Of a DNA stretch of 64,000 nucleotides, positions 45,430-54,165 are shown one piece after another; position 1 is the stretch's first letter; each line of letters begins with the position of its first letter. Origin of the DNA: Acidovorax sp. GBBC 1281 (GTDB taxonomy: Bacteria; Pseudomonadota; Gammaproteobacteria; Burkholderiales; Burkholderiaceae_C). The notes under the pieces are model-generated. The model was not told where the DNA came from, did no database searches, and was given only the letters and a program-made list of their open reading frames with translations. Where the stretch lies: the NCBI RefSeq assembly GCF_028473645.1, contig NZ_CP097269.1:3056001-3120000 (forward strand). The letters are read 5' to 3'. The position numbers were made by a program, and so were the translations under genes.

Positions 45430-45497
45430 GGCTGATAGTCAAAATGGCCTCCAGCACATGATCGACTAGGGCATATAGCTATAAATTTCATAGCAAC
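45430..45497. repeat. palindromic intergenic repeat, copy C
   Basis: Contains CTAGGGCATA then AGCTAT-AAATTTC-ATAGC (45466-45496), parallel to copy A at 4453-4483, preceded by a conserved-looking flank GATAGTCAAAATGGCCTCCA. It lies in the 150-bp gap after putA. Confidence 0.55.
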
Positions 45498-45556
45498 CGA
45501 TCATCAGCCGCTACCGATCGCGCCCGTCCGAAGCCCGCGGTGCGTGGGCTACTTGC

Positions 45557-46279
45557 CTACCGCTGCAGCACGGGCTCGTCCTGCGGATGCGCCAGCCCCC
45601 GCATGATCTGAACGACCTGGGGCTGGTCCACCAGCACGCACGGTTTGCCCGTGCGCTTGCAGTGGTCCTGCACCCGCCAATAGTCGTCATGGCCGACGCA
45701 GCCGGTCTGGCAGATCACGAAGTCGGCGGCGATCAGGCTGGCTTCCAGCGCCGCATTTCCGCCGGGCAATGCGGCGGCGCTTTCTTCCACCGCCGCTTCC
45801 GGCTTGCGGCCCACCGGCTGCGCGATCAGGCTGCCCGCGGCATCCGGCGCAATGCAAACCACGGACCGCATGCGTCCTGGCCGGGCCGACAGGCCCTCGG
45901 TCGCCACCGCCCGCAACGCCATGGCAGGCAATGGCATGGTGTGATGGGAACGCGCGGCCCGCCACTGCCAGTGCAGCACCTCGCGCATCAGCTCATGGAT
46001 GCGCTGCCCCAGGGCTTCGATCTGCCGGCCCATGGCACGCCGCCGCGCCGGGCCCTGGAGCGCAGCGGCATTCCCTTCGGCGGCCTCCTCCCGGGCGAAT
46101 GCCAGCGCCGTCTCGGCCACGATGGCCCGTGCCCGCAGGCGGATGGACTGGGCCTGCAGGCGCTCGATCTCTGAAGCCTGCATGGCCAGTAAACGGCTGC
46201 AGCGGATCTGCGCCCGCCCATACCCGTCCAGAAGGACCCGGTGTTCCTCGATGAGATCTTCCAACGGCGTGTCGGTCAT
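45557..46279 (-). CDS. DUF2325-domain protein
   Basis: A 240-residue cytoplasmic protein: an N-terminal helical region with likely coiled coil (~1-130), then a DUF2325 domain whose end, TGCVGHDDYWRVQDHCKRTG-KPC, carries cysteines and histidines that could bind metal. The function is unknown. It is preceded by GGGAG and starts at 46279. The Fur box at 46401-46420 lies 122 bp upstream and could control it, the divergent RNA, or both. Confidence 0.8.
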   Translation of the reverse strand: MTDTPLEDLIEEHRVLLDGYGRAQIRCSRLLAMQASEIERLQAQSIRLRARAIVAETALAFAREEAAEGNAAALQGPARRRAMGRQIEALGQRIHELMREVLHWQWRAARSHHTMPLPAMALRAVATEGLSARPGRMRSVVCIAPDAAGSLIAQPVGRKPEAAVEESAAALPGGNAALEASLIAADFVICQTGCVGHDDYWRVQDHCKRTGKPCVLVDQPQVVQIMRGLAHPQDEPVLQR

Positions 46280-46400
46280 CTGCGCTCCCTTTTCAAACCG
46301 ATGCGGGACGAGCCCGATGCCAGCAAGGCGCACCCGGCTGCGCCCCTGCTCGACCCACAGTGAACTGCTGAGGTGCCGCTGCAAGCGCGGCACATTTGAT

Positions 46401-46420
46401 TGATAACCATTCTCATTTAA
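46401..46420. promoter_or_regulatory. Fur box between the DUF2325 gene and a candidate small RNA
   Basis: TGATAACCATTCTCATTTAA; its complement contains GAGAATGGTTATCA, identical in core to the hemP Fur box. On the plus strand TTGATT at 46396-46401 is a possible -35 element, but the -10 box is weak, so the promoter is uncertain. Confidence 0.75.
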
Positions 46421-46424
46421 TGAT

Positions 46425-46591
46425 ACACTGGCGTCAATCGCTGGCCAGGGTGTTCGGTGGTTCTTCTCAGAATCCACCGCCAATCCGGTCAGCCCCCAAT
46501 CGGTTTCATCGTGGGGCGACTCCCGGACTCTCCGTCCGAAGGGTCGTTTTTTGCCAGCCAACGGGCGTGCTCGCGTAGCCAGGCTTTTTTT
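46425..46591 (+). ncRNA. candidate Fur-regulated small RNA (contains module copy 2)
   Basis: No credible gene lies between the Fur box and 46591. The stretch has a first hairpin GGTGG-TTCT..AGAAT-CCACC (about 46456-46480), then 46502-46591, which repeats the hemP 3' module: 22 identical bases, the hairpin CGGAC-TCTCC-GTCCG instead of that of copy 1, then conserved bases and seven T. The 5' end is a guess from the Fur box position. It might act like RyhB/NrrF under iron limitation; targets are unknown. Confidence 0.6.
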
Positions 46592-46729
46592 GCGATGAAT
46601 GCATCCGTTCGAACGAATGAACGGCGTCCTTTCCAGACTGCAATGCCGCGCGGCCTTCACCGGCGTGCGAACGCCTGCCGCCAGCACCATTCCCTCTTCC
46701 TTGCTGGTCGTCCTGGGGCTGGCGCCAGC
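46592..46729. other. gap between the candidate RNA and the tssH end
   Basis: 138 bp with no gene or site that I can support. Confidence 0.4.
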
Positions 46730-46760
46730 CTCCATGGCCCCTGCGCCAGGGGCCATGGAG
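46730..46760 (-). repeat. perfect inverted repeat after tssH
   Basis: CTCCATGGCCCCTG and its exact complement are separated by three bases (CGC). It lies 8 bp beyond the tssH stop and would form a 14-bp hairpin in the RNA. No T-run follows on the minus strand, so it may stabilise the 3' end or act as a terminator of another type. Confidence 0.8.
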
Positions 46761-46768
46761 CGTCGGCA

Positions 46769-49534
46769 TCAACCGAACACGATCTCGAAATCGCTGTCCG
46801 ATGCGCTGAGCTGGATCTGGCGGATCACGTGCGCGTCCACGGACGATTGCAGGAACTGCATGGCCAGGCGCGGCAGCAGGTTCTGCGTGATGATGCCGTC
46901 CACCATGCGCGCGCCGGATTCGACCTCGCTGCAGCGCTGGCGAATCAGCTGCACCGCGGCCTCGTCGAACGTGAACTGCGCGTTGTGCCGCTCCAGGATG
47001 CGGGTCTGGATGCGCTGCAACTGCAGGCGGATGATCTGGTCCAGCATCGCGTCGGAGATGGGGAAATACGGCACCACCACCAGCCGGCCCAGCAACGCAG
47101 CCGGAAACTTTTCGAGCAACGGCTGGCGCACGGCCTTGGCCAGGGCCTCGGGCGGCGGCACCAGATCGGGGTCGCGGCACATGCCGGCGATCAGCTCCGA
47201 ACCCACGTTGGAGGTCAGGATGATCACCGTGTTCTTGAAATCGATGTAACGCCCTTCCCCGTCTTCCATCCAACCCTTGTCGAACACCTGGAAGAACAGC
47301 TCGTGCACGTCGGGGTGGGCCTTCTCGATCTCATCGAGCAGCACCACGCTGTAGGGCCGACGGCGCACGGCTTCGGTCAGCACACCGCCTTCGCCGTAGC
47401 CCACGTAGCCGGGCGGCGCGCCCTTCAGGGTCGAGACCGTGTGCGCTTCCTGGAACTCGCTCATGTTGATGGTGATGAGGTTCTGTTCGCCACCGTACAG
47501 CGCCTCGGCGAGCGAAAGCGCGGTCTCGGTCTTGCCTACGCCCGACGGGCCCGCCAGCAGGAACACGCCGATGGGCTTGCCCGGGTTGTCCAGCTGCGCG
47601 CGGGCGGTCTGGATGCGCCGCGTGATGGCCTCCAGGCCATGCCGCTGGCCGATCACCCGCTTTTCCAGCGTGTCCGCCAGCGTGAGCACCGATTTGACTT
47701 CGTCGCGCACCATGCGGCCCACCGGAATGCCGGTCCACTCCGCCACCACGGCGGCCACCACGCTGGCATCGACCACGGGCTGCAGCAACGGGTCCTCGCC
47801 CTGCATGCGCAGCAGTTCACCGCGCAGGCCGCTCAACTGCTGGACGGCCGCGGGGTCCGCACCATCGCCCTGCGCTGGCGCAGGTGCCGAATCGGCCGGG
47901 CCCTGCACATCGGCGGATGCCACGGTGCCGCCCTGCGCGGCGCTTTCGGCGGGCGGCGCAGCTTGGGCCGCGGCCTCCTTGGCCACGCGGCGGGACAGCA
48001 CGGCTGCCTCCGCGTCCACGATCTGCTGCACCATGGCCTTTTCGCTTTCGAAGCGGGCCTTGAGCACCTCATGCTCTGCCTCCAGCCGCGCCAGCGACGC
48101 ATTGATTTCGTCGAAGCGCTCGGTCTCCCCCACGCCCAGGTCCAGTTCGCGCTGCACGATGTCCTTTTCGACCGCCAGCGACTCCAGTTGCCGGATCACG
48201 GCCTCCAGGCGCGCCGGGGTGGCATGCAGGCCCATCGCCACGCGCGAGCAGGCGGTGTCCAGCAGGCTCACCGCTTTGTCCGGCAGTTGTCGCGAGGGGA
48301 TGTAGCGGTGCGACAGGCTGACGGCGGCGGCCACCGCGTCGTCGCCGATGCGCACGCGGTGGTGGCCTTCCAGCTTGGCGGCCACGCCACGCAGCATGAG
48401 CACGGCCTTGGCTTCGTCCGGCTCGTGGATCTGCACGAGCTGGAAGCGCCGGGTGAGCGCCGGGTCTTTCTCGATGTACTTCTTGTACTCGGCCCAGGTG
48501 GTGGCCCCGATGGTGCGCAGCACGCCGCGCGCGAGCGCGGGCTTGAGCAGGTTGGCCGCATCGCCCGTGCCGGCCTGCCCGCCCGCGCCGATCAGCGTAT
48601 GGACCTCGTCGATGAAGAGCACGATGGGCGCCGTGCTGGCCTGCACCTCGTCCAGCAGGGCCCGCAGGCGGTTCTCGAACTCGCCTTTCATGCTGGCGCC
48701 GGCCTGCAGCAGGCCGATGTCCACGACGCGCAGCTGCACGTCCTTGAGCGGCGGCGGCACGTCGCCCGCCGCGATGCGCAGCGCCAGGCCTTCGACCACG
48801 GCCGTCTTGCCCACGCCGGCCTCGCCGACGAGGATGGGGTTGTTCTGGCGGCGGCGCATCAGGATGTCGACCATCTGGCGGACTTCTTCGTCACGCCCGG
48901 TCACGGGGTCCAGTTCCTGCTGGCGCGCGCGCTCGGTCAGATCGACCGTGTATTTCTGCAGCGCCTCGCCACGCCCCGTGCCGGTCGGGCCCGTGGCACC
49001 GCTGGCCTCGCCGGGCACGCCCGAGAGGCCGGAACCGTCTGCCGCGCCCAGGCGCGATTCCGGCGAATCGGGCAGCAGCTTCGCGAACGCGTCGCTCAAG
49101 GCCGGCTCCGTCAAACGGCCCAGTTCGCTGGAAATGGCCCGCAGTTCATTGGCCATTGCCCGCGTGCGGACCATGCCGGAGAGCCAGTAGGCGCTGCGGA
49201 TCTGGGACTCGCCGAACATCAGCGTGGCATAGACCCAGCCGCGCTCGATGGCGGTCTCGATCTGCGCCGAGAAATCGCTGATCGAGGTGGCCCCGCGCGG
49301 AAGGCGGTCCAGGCTCTGCAGCACGTCGGCCGCGAGCTTTTCAGCGTCGATCTCGAAGTGCCGGAACACGCGCACCAGATCGGAATCGGTTTCCTGCAGC
49401 AACTGGTGCAACCAGTGCACCAGCTCCACATACGGGTTGCCACGCAGCTTGCAGAACACCGTAGCGCTTTCCAGCGACTTGAACAGCAGGGGATTCAATT
49501 TTCCGAAAAGGGCTTGCCGGCTAATTTCAGACAT
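46769..49534 (-). CDS. tssH: type VI secretion ATPase TssH (ClpV)
   Basis: Hexameric AAA+ unfoldase that disassembles the contracted TssB/TssC sheath. The 921-residue protein has the ClpV N-domain (~1-150), Walker A GEAGVGKT (237-244), a coiled-coil middle domain (~430-560), and a second Walker A GPSGVGKTE (about 656). An Ala/Gly/Pro-rich segment (AAPPAESAAQGG) near 530 interrupts the middle domain region. It is the last gene of the cluster, 37 nt after tssG. Confidence 0.96.
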   Translation of the reverse strand: MSEISRQALFGKLNPLLFKSLESATVFCKLRGNPYVELVHWLHQLLQETDSDLVRVFRHFEIDAEKLAADVLQSLDRLPRGATSISDFSAQIETAIERGWVYATLMFGESQIRSAYWLSGMVRTRAMANELRAISSELGRLTEPALSDAFAKLLPDSPESRLGAADGSGLSGVPGEASGATGPTGTGRGEALQKYTVDLTERARQQELDPVTGRDEEVRQMVDILMRRRQNNPILVGEAGVGKTAVVEGLALRIAAGDVPPPLKDVQLRVVDIGLLQAGASMKGEFENRLRALLDEVQASTAPIVLFIDEVHTLIGAGGQAGTGDAANLLKPALARGVLRTIGATTWAEYKKYIEKDPALTRRFQLVQIHEPDEAKAVLMLRGVAAKLEGHHRVRIGDDAVAAAVSLSHRYIPSRQLPDKAVSLLDTACSRVAMGLHATPARLEAVIRQLESLAVEKDIVQRELDLGVGETERFDEINASLARLEAEHEVLKARFESEKAMVQQIVDAEAAVLSRRVAKEAAAQAAPPAESAAQGGTVASADVQGPADSAPAPAQGDGADPAAVQQLSGLRGELLRMQGEDPLLQPVVDASVVAAVVAEWTGIPVGRMVRDEVKSVLTLADTLEKRVIGQRHGLEAITRRIQTARAQLDNPGKPIGVFLLAGPSGVGKTETALSLAEALYGGEQNLITINMSEFQEAHTVSTLKGAPPGYVGYGEGGVLTEAVRRRPYSVVLLDEIEKAHPDVHELFFQVFDKGWMEDGEGRYIDFKNTVIILTSNVGSELIAGMCRDPDLVPPPEALAKAVRQPLLEKFPAALLGRLVVVPYFPISDAMLDQIIRLQLQRIQTRILERHNAQFTFDEAAVQLIRQRCSEVESGARMVDGIITQNLLPRLAMQFLQSSVDAHVIRQIQLSASDSDFEIVFG

Positions 49535-49571
49535 GGGACCTCGGTGAGTCAGTTTTTAAAAAGGGAGCGCA

Positions 49572-50702
49572 TCAGGCGTGCGCGGATGTGGGTGGCGAGG
49601 TGGCGCGGCGGGCAGCGCCCTTGCGCAGGGTCAGCCAGTGCTCGGGGTCCAGGCGGAAGTCGTCCGGATCGCGGGTGGCGGGCGCCGACAGGGACCAGGT
49701 CGTCCACCCCAGCCGCGTGGCGCCGCCGAGCTGGCAGGGGGGCACGTCTTCGCGGCGCAGCACCAGTTCGAAGTCCCACGCGAACTCGATGCCCAGGTAG
49801 TTGCGCACCCAGTCCACCAGCGCCTGGAAGTCTTCGCCCGAAGGCAGGAAACGTTCGTACTGCGCCAGCGTGAGCGGCCCGATCCGCAGCCGGAACTTGC
49901 TCTGTGCATCGGGCACCCGGCTTCCGACCACGGTGTCCACGCCCAACTGTGAATTGCAGGCATTGCGCGACAGCCGCGTTTGCTGGCGGGGTTCGAGTTC
50001 CAGGTAGTGCAGTACGTATTCGATCAACTCCACCGGCACGCCGAAATACAGGCGAATGGCGGCGGTCAGGCCTTCCGGGTTGCGCGTCCAGCGGGTGAGG
50101 TGGCCCGCCATGTACTGCTTGGCGTGGTCAGGCACCGCGTCGCGGGACCGCTGTGTGGGCTCGCCCAGCCCCACCAGACTGCGCACATGCCGGCCGAAGG
50201 AGTCGTCGCCCGCCCGGTCCAGCGAGGTGGTCGGCTGCGGGTCCGACCACGCCCGAAAGAACAGCAGCAAGAGCCGGTGGTGGAAGATGTCCGAAAAGCG
50301 CGCAAGCGTCGGGTCGTCGTACTGCCGCAGGCGCTCGCGCACGTACTCTGTTAGGTGCGTGGGCATCGGCCCGTTGGGCCCGTAGAGCCCGAAATTCCAC
50401 ACCATCAGCCGCTCTGGCTGGCCCGCCACAGCGGGCAGGACCTCCGCGAGGGTCGCCGGCGCAAAAGCCAGCGACGGGTCCTGGCCCAGGCGCAGGGACT
50501 CGCCCTGGGGCCGCAGTGCCCGGCCGAACCGGGGAAACTCGGGCTGGCGGGCCTGCAGCAGCCGCAACGTGAAGAACAGATCGAATTCGTGCGGGTTGTC
50601 TTTCAGCTTCTGCCAAAAGAGCGCCACCCCGGCCTCGCTTGCCGGCCGTGCAATCCGCGCCTGCCGGGCGTCGCCCGCGTCGAGCGTGGGCAAACGGCTC
50701 AT
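49572..50702 (-). CDS. tssG: type VI secretion baseplate protein TssG
   Basis: Baseplate wedge component, 376 residues (ImpH/VasB family). RLPTLDAG opens the protein, and WNFGLYGPNGPMPTHLTEYV is the strongest family block. The ATG overlaps the tssF stop (ATGA), so the two wedge proteins are translationally coupled. Confidence 0.95.
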   Translation of the reverse strand: MSRLPTLDAGDARQARIARPASEAGVALFWQKLKDNPHEFDLFFTLRLLQARQPEFPRFGRALRPQGESLRLGQDPSLAFAPATLAEVLPAVAGQPERLMVWNFGLYGPNGPMPTHLTEYVRERLRQYDDPTLARFSDIFHHRLLLLFFRAWSDPQPTTSLDRAGDDSFGRHVRSLVGLGEPTQRSRDAVPDHAKQYMAGHLTRWTRNPEGLTAAIRLYFGVPVELIEYVLHYLELEPRQQTRLSRNACNSQLGVDTVVGSRVPDAQSKFRLRIGPLTLAQYERFLPSGEDFQALVDWVRNYLGIEFAWDFELVLRREDVPPCQLGGATRLGWTTWSLSAPATRDPDDFRLDPEHWLTLRKGAARRATSPPTSAHA

Positions 50703-52573
50703 GTGCAGGGCCTTTGGCCAGGCCGCACCCGCCACTGCGCGATGCGGCCGCGCTGGCGCGAATCGAGGGCCAGTTCGGTGTAGCTGTTCACTCCCACGTG
50801 CCGCGCGAAGAAGCGCTCCAGGACGGCCATCAGCGGCCAGGGGCTGACACCGGCCAGGGAGCTTTCGTCCACGCCGACCGAGACCCCCACGCCACGGCCA
50901 TAGACCAGTTGCCCATGCTGAGGCAGGCGGCGGGTGATGGCGGAAATGCCCACGCCCTTGATGCTGGAGACCTGGCCGGACAGGTCCTTGTCGCCCAGGT
51001 CGAGGTACAGCCGCAGCAGATCGCGCAGCGTGGCCGCGCCCTCTTCTTCCGACAGGTCGGTCATCGCCAGGTAGTTCAGGGACAGGTGCGAGATGAGGCG
51101 CCAAGTGATCTCGTTCTCGGCCACGCTGGATGTGGGCCGCGTGGGGCCCGCTACAGTGCGAACGCGGTCCACCGGCACGGATTCCACCGTGGTGAAGTCG
51201 CCCTCGCTGCTGCGCCCGCCCATCAGCAACGGCAGGTCGCGGTTGGTGCACAGGGTGCGCACGCTCAGCTGCTTGAGATCGTCCGAAAACGGGGCTTCCC
51301 GCTGATCCACGAGGGAGATGAACACCTCGCTGCCCAGGTACTGCGTTCGGGGGCCGAAGCGCGCCGCATGTTCCGAAAACAGGCGAGGCTCTCTGCGCGC
51401 AGCAAAGTAGGCCTGGTCGCTGGACCGGATGCCATGGATGGAAGAAAACAGCGGCACGAACTCGCGGTCGTTGAGTTGCCCCTCGCGGTGGCCCGTCACG
51501 CCCAGAACGCTGTAGATCTCGAAATCCCGAGGGCGGGTGCGGTCGGGCACCACGTGGTATTCGTTGACGTTCGGCGCCACATGGATGCGGTCGGCCGGGC
51601 GTTCGAACAGGTTGATCGCGGGCACGCAGTGCAGCAGGAACTTGTGCCGATCCACCTGGGCTTCCAGCGCAGGCTGGGCACGGCGCAGCAGCAAGGTGAT
51701 CGCAATGGCCTTGGTCTCGGCCTTGGCCAGAGCGGTCTGCAGCCCGCGAATCGAGAAGAACCGGAACCGCGCCGGGAACGCGAAATACTCATGGAGCAGC
51801 CGGTGCCCCTGGAAGCTGCGGTGCGAGTACGGCAACAGGGCCTGCGACTGCTCGTAGCCTTCTGCCTGCAGGGCATCGGCCGGCAGGTGGGCCCAGACCC
51901 GCGAGGGGTCCTGCGCATCGTGCACCACGATGCCGATCAGCGACTCGTGGATCAGCTCCTGCAGGTGCGATGCCACCGCATCGCCTGCCGAGATGTGCAC
52001 CTCCAGCCGGTCCATGCGCAGGTCGCAAAAACGCAGCGCTCCACGGGTGGACAGGTCGATGCGCAGGTGTGCCGCAGGCTCTTCGGGCAGGCGCAGCCGC
52101 GACAGCGGCAGGTCCAGCGGCGGGCCGCCAAGACGGGCCTGCGTGAGATCGATCGGCCACAACGTGAGCTCGTGCCCGGTGCGGAAATCGCATGGCGTCT
52201 GTTCCTCCGCCGTCTTGCGCGCCCTCAGCACGCTGCCCACCGGCAGCGTGTAGCCATCGGCCAGGCTGCCTTCGCTCGCGCTGGGGTCCATCTGCACCAC
52301 CACCATCGACGGCGTGGGGGCCAGATAGTGCGGACAGACCATTTCCAGAATGCGCTGGGAGAGCCGCGGAAACTCCGCGTCCATCTTCATCTGGATGCGG
52401 GCGGTCAGGAAGCTGAACCCTTCCAGCAGGCGCTCCACGTAGGGGTCGGCCACCTCCAGCTCGCGCAGCGACAGGCGGCCGGCCACCTTGGGAAAGGCGG
52501 CCGCGAATTCGGCGCCCAGCTCCCGCAGATAGCTGAGCTCCCGGTTGTAGTACTCGACCAGGCGAGGATTCAT
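50699..52573 (-). CDS. tssF: type VI secretion baseplate protein TssF
   Basis: Large baseplate wedge protein, 624 residues (ImpG/VasA). The N-terminus NPRLVEYYNRELSYLRELGA is characteristic, followed by VAGRLSL and PYVERLLEGFSFLTARIQMK. The start at 52573 is set by that N-terminus; the frame extends upstream without similarity. It lies 69 nt after tssE. Confidence 0.96.
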   Translation of the reverse strand: MNPRLVEYYNRELSYLRELGAEFAAAFPKVAGRLSLRELEVADPYVERLLEGFSFLTARIQMKMDAEFPRLSQRILEMVCPHYLAPTPSMVVVQMDPSASEGSLADGYTLPVGSVLRARKTAEEQTPCDFRTGHELTLWPIDLTQARLGGPPLDLPLSRLRLPEEPAAHLRIDLSTRGALRFCDLRMDRLEVHISAGDAVASHLQELIHESLIGIVVHDAQDPSRVWAHLPADALQAEGYEQSQALLPYSHRSFQGHRLLHEYFAFPARFRFFSIRGLQTALAKAETKAIAITLLLRRAQPALEAQVDRHKFLLHCVPAINLFERPADRIHVAPNVNEYHVVPDRTRPRDFEIYSVLGVTGHREGQLNDREFVPLFSSIHGIRSSDQAYFAARREPRLFSEHAARFGPRTQYLGSEVFISLVDQREAPFSDDLKQLSVRTLCTNRDLPLLMGGRSSEGDFTTVESVPVDRVRTVAGPTRPTSSVAENEITWRLISHLSLNYLAMTDLSEEEGAATLRDLLRLYLDLGDKDLSGQVSSIKGVGISAITRRLPQHGQLVYGRGVGVSVGVDESSLAGVSPWPLMAVLERFFARHVGVNSYTELALDSRQRGRIAQWRVRPGQRPCT

Positions 52574-52642
52574 CGGGACATGCCCTCCGGCACATCGAGG
52601 ACCGGTCGGATGGCGCAAATATGATGCATGGCCTGGATCACT

Positions 52643-53167
52643 TCACCGTAAATCAGAGACGACCACCTGCCCGGTTTCCAGGTCCAGGCTGGTCTTGAGC
52701 AGCAATTCCATCGGATAAGGCGCGGACCAGAACTGGCAACGGATTTCGAACTGCAGCGTGTTGTGGTGGCTGAACAGCTTGCTGGAGGGGGCCAGGGCCA
52801 CCGTCAGCGTGTCGCGAAGGATGCGGGGCTCGTGGGCCAGGATGGACTTGCGGATGGCTTTCTCGATGTCCTTCCAGTCCAGCTCGGACAGCAACTGGCC
52901 TGCCAGTGGCGTCATGCCGAAGTTGATCACCGACCGTTCGGCCTCGGGAAGGCCTTCGAAATCGATGTGCGAGGTCGCATCCGAGGCGTTGAGCAACCAG
53001 TTCAGATCCCGCAACAGGGCCTGGCGCAGGCGGACCTCGGTGACATAGACGGCATCGGCACGCTCGGTGCGCTTGCTGGGCTCGTGGTCCGTCAGGCGGT
53101 CCAGCAGGGCCGGCTGCAGGCGGTCCTTTCCGTTGCCGAAGTTGTCATTGGGGCGCGTGGTCGCCAT
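52643..53167 (-). CDS. tssE: type VI secretion baseplate protein TssE
   Basis: gp25-like baseplate protein, 174 residues. The family blocks are LRQALLRDLNWLLNA in the N-terminal half and the gp25 core (AIRKSILAHEPRILRDTLTV) toward the C-terminus. The ATG at 53167 is taken; the longer frame runs into tagJ. It lies 8 nt after tagJ. Confidence 0.94.
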   Translation of the reverse strand: MATTRPNDNFGNGKDRLQPALLDRLTDHEPSKRTERADAVYVTEVRLRQALLRDLNWLLNASDATSHIDFEGLPEAERSVINFGMTPLAGQLLSELDWKDIEKAIRKSILAHEPRILRDTLTVALAPSSKLFSHHNTLQFEIRCQFWSAPYPMELLLKTSLDLETGQVVVSDLR

Positions 53168-53175
53168 GGATCGGG

Positions 53176-53970
53176 TCAGCCCTGGGTCGATTCGGCCGAG
53201 AACTTGATGCGGCGCACGTCGAGCAGTGCATGGTCTGCCTGCTCGGAAATCCACACGCGCTGACCGAGGCCAGCCACCTGCTCCTGCCCCAGATCGCTCC
53301 ACTCGGTGGTGCGCGACAGGCGCACGCCATCGGATGCCACGCTTTCCGAGCCCGGGTACCGGGTGGGAATGAATCCGAGCATCTGCCCGCCGTTGACCAG
53401 CGTCACCTCGCAGGCCGACCAGACCAGATCGCGCAAGTCCTGCGGTTTTTCGAAGTTGATCTGCTGGATCGCGGTGAAAGGAACCCAGTAGTACCCGCCG
53501 TTGGCATACAACTCGCAGACCGGGCCCAGCCGTGCATCGGAATCCGCCAGCCACTCGAACGGGCTGCCGTCCAGTTCACCCGGCGAAGCGGGTGCCTCGT
53601 CGAAGGCACTGCTGCGCAGTTCGGCGGCCTTTTCGGCCTGGCCGTCCGCCGCGCACTGGAGCGCCTCGACCATCCAGCCCAGCCAGGCCGGTGGGTCCCC
53701 CAGAATCTGCGGCGTACGCCGGCCAGCGAACACGTCCCGCCGAGCCACTTCGCAAAGAATCACCTCGCGGTAGGCCTTGGCCATCGGCGCCGTCTTGCTG
53801 TCCAGTTGCGCGCACATCTGCAATTGGTCGAGCGCCTTCTGCCACTCGCCGAACAGCACCAGCATCTGGAAGTAGTAAACGCGCAGAGACGCATCCGCCG
53901 GATCCTTGCGAATGGCCTCCTTCAACGAACTCAGCTGCGTATCCAACGGAAGCTTGGAATCAAAGATCAT
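53176..53970 (-). CDS. tagJ: type VI secretion accessory protein TagJ (ImpE/SciE)
   Basis: Sheath-associated accessory protein, 264 residues. The N-terminal tetratricopeptide-like helices (LKEAIRKDPADASLRVYYFQ) and the C-terminal ImpE domain (PFTAIQQINFEKPQDLRDLV) are clear. In Pseudomonas the homologue HsiE1 binds the small sheath protein and so links ClpV to it. It stands between tssC and tssE, where hcp often precedes it. Confidence 0.92.
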   Translation of the reverse strand: MIFDSKLPLDTQLSSLKEAIRKDPADASLRVYYFQMLVLFGEWQKALDQLQMCAQLDSKTAPMAKAYREVILCEVARRDVFAGRRTPQILGDPPAWLGWMVEALQCAADGQAEKAAELRSSAFDEAPASPGELDGSPFEWLADSDARLGPVCELYANGGYYWVPFTAIQQINFEKPQDLRDLVWSACEVTLVNGGQMLGFIPTRYPGSESVASDGVRLSRTTEWSDLGQEQVAGLGQRVWISEQADHALLDVRRIKFSAESTQG

Positions 53971-54118
53971 GGGACGGATGGGACCTTGAACGAAAGGGCA
54001 TGAAGACAGCGCCGCCGATGCATCCTCCCGGCGGGAAGCCGGCGCGAGACCAGGGCCGATGCCATGTCAGGCACCCCGTGGTCTGCACCCATCGAAAGTC
54101 AGCGCTGTGGTGAATCCA

Positions 54119-54149
54119 AAGGCGTGGGAGTCATGACCCCCGACGCCTG
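54119..54149 (-). terminator. imperfect hairpin after tssC
   Basis: AGGCGT-GGGAGTC and GACCCCCG-ACGCCT can fold into a stem within the 195-bp gap between tssC and tagJ. No clear T-run is present. It may be a partial terminator or a processing site that separates sheath genes from the rest. Confidence 0.4.
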
Positions 54150-54165
54150 TCGCAAGAGCGCTGGA

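Noticed and set aside
41591..45457. 1288-codon open frame opposite putA
   Set aside because: It is the mirror of a GC-rich gene: low-complexity His/Gln/Arg/Gly-rich translation without any domain, while the other strand encodes a complete PutA.
46396..46578. 60-codon frame across the Fur box and the RNA module (TTG start)
   Set aside because: It starts inside the operator, has no ribosome site, and its sequence is not related to HemP; the repeated module is in a different context after hemP, so coding is unlikely.
53971..54165. Hidden hcp gene between tssC and tagJ
   Set aside because: The gap is 195 bp, too short for the ~160-residue Hcp, and no frame in it resembles Hcp.
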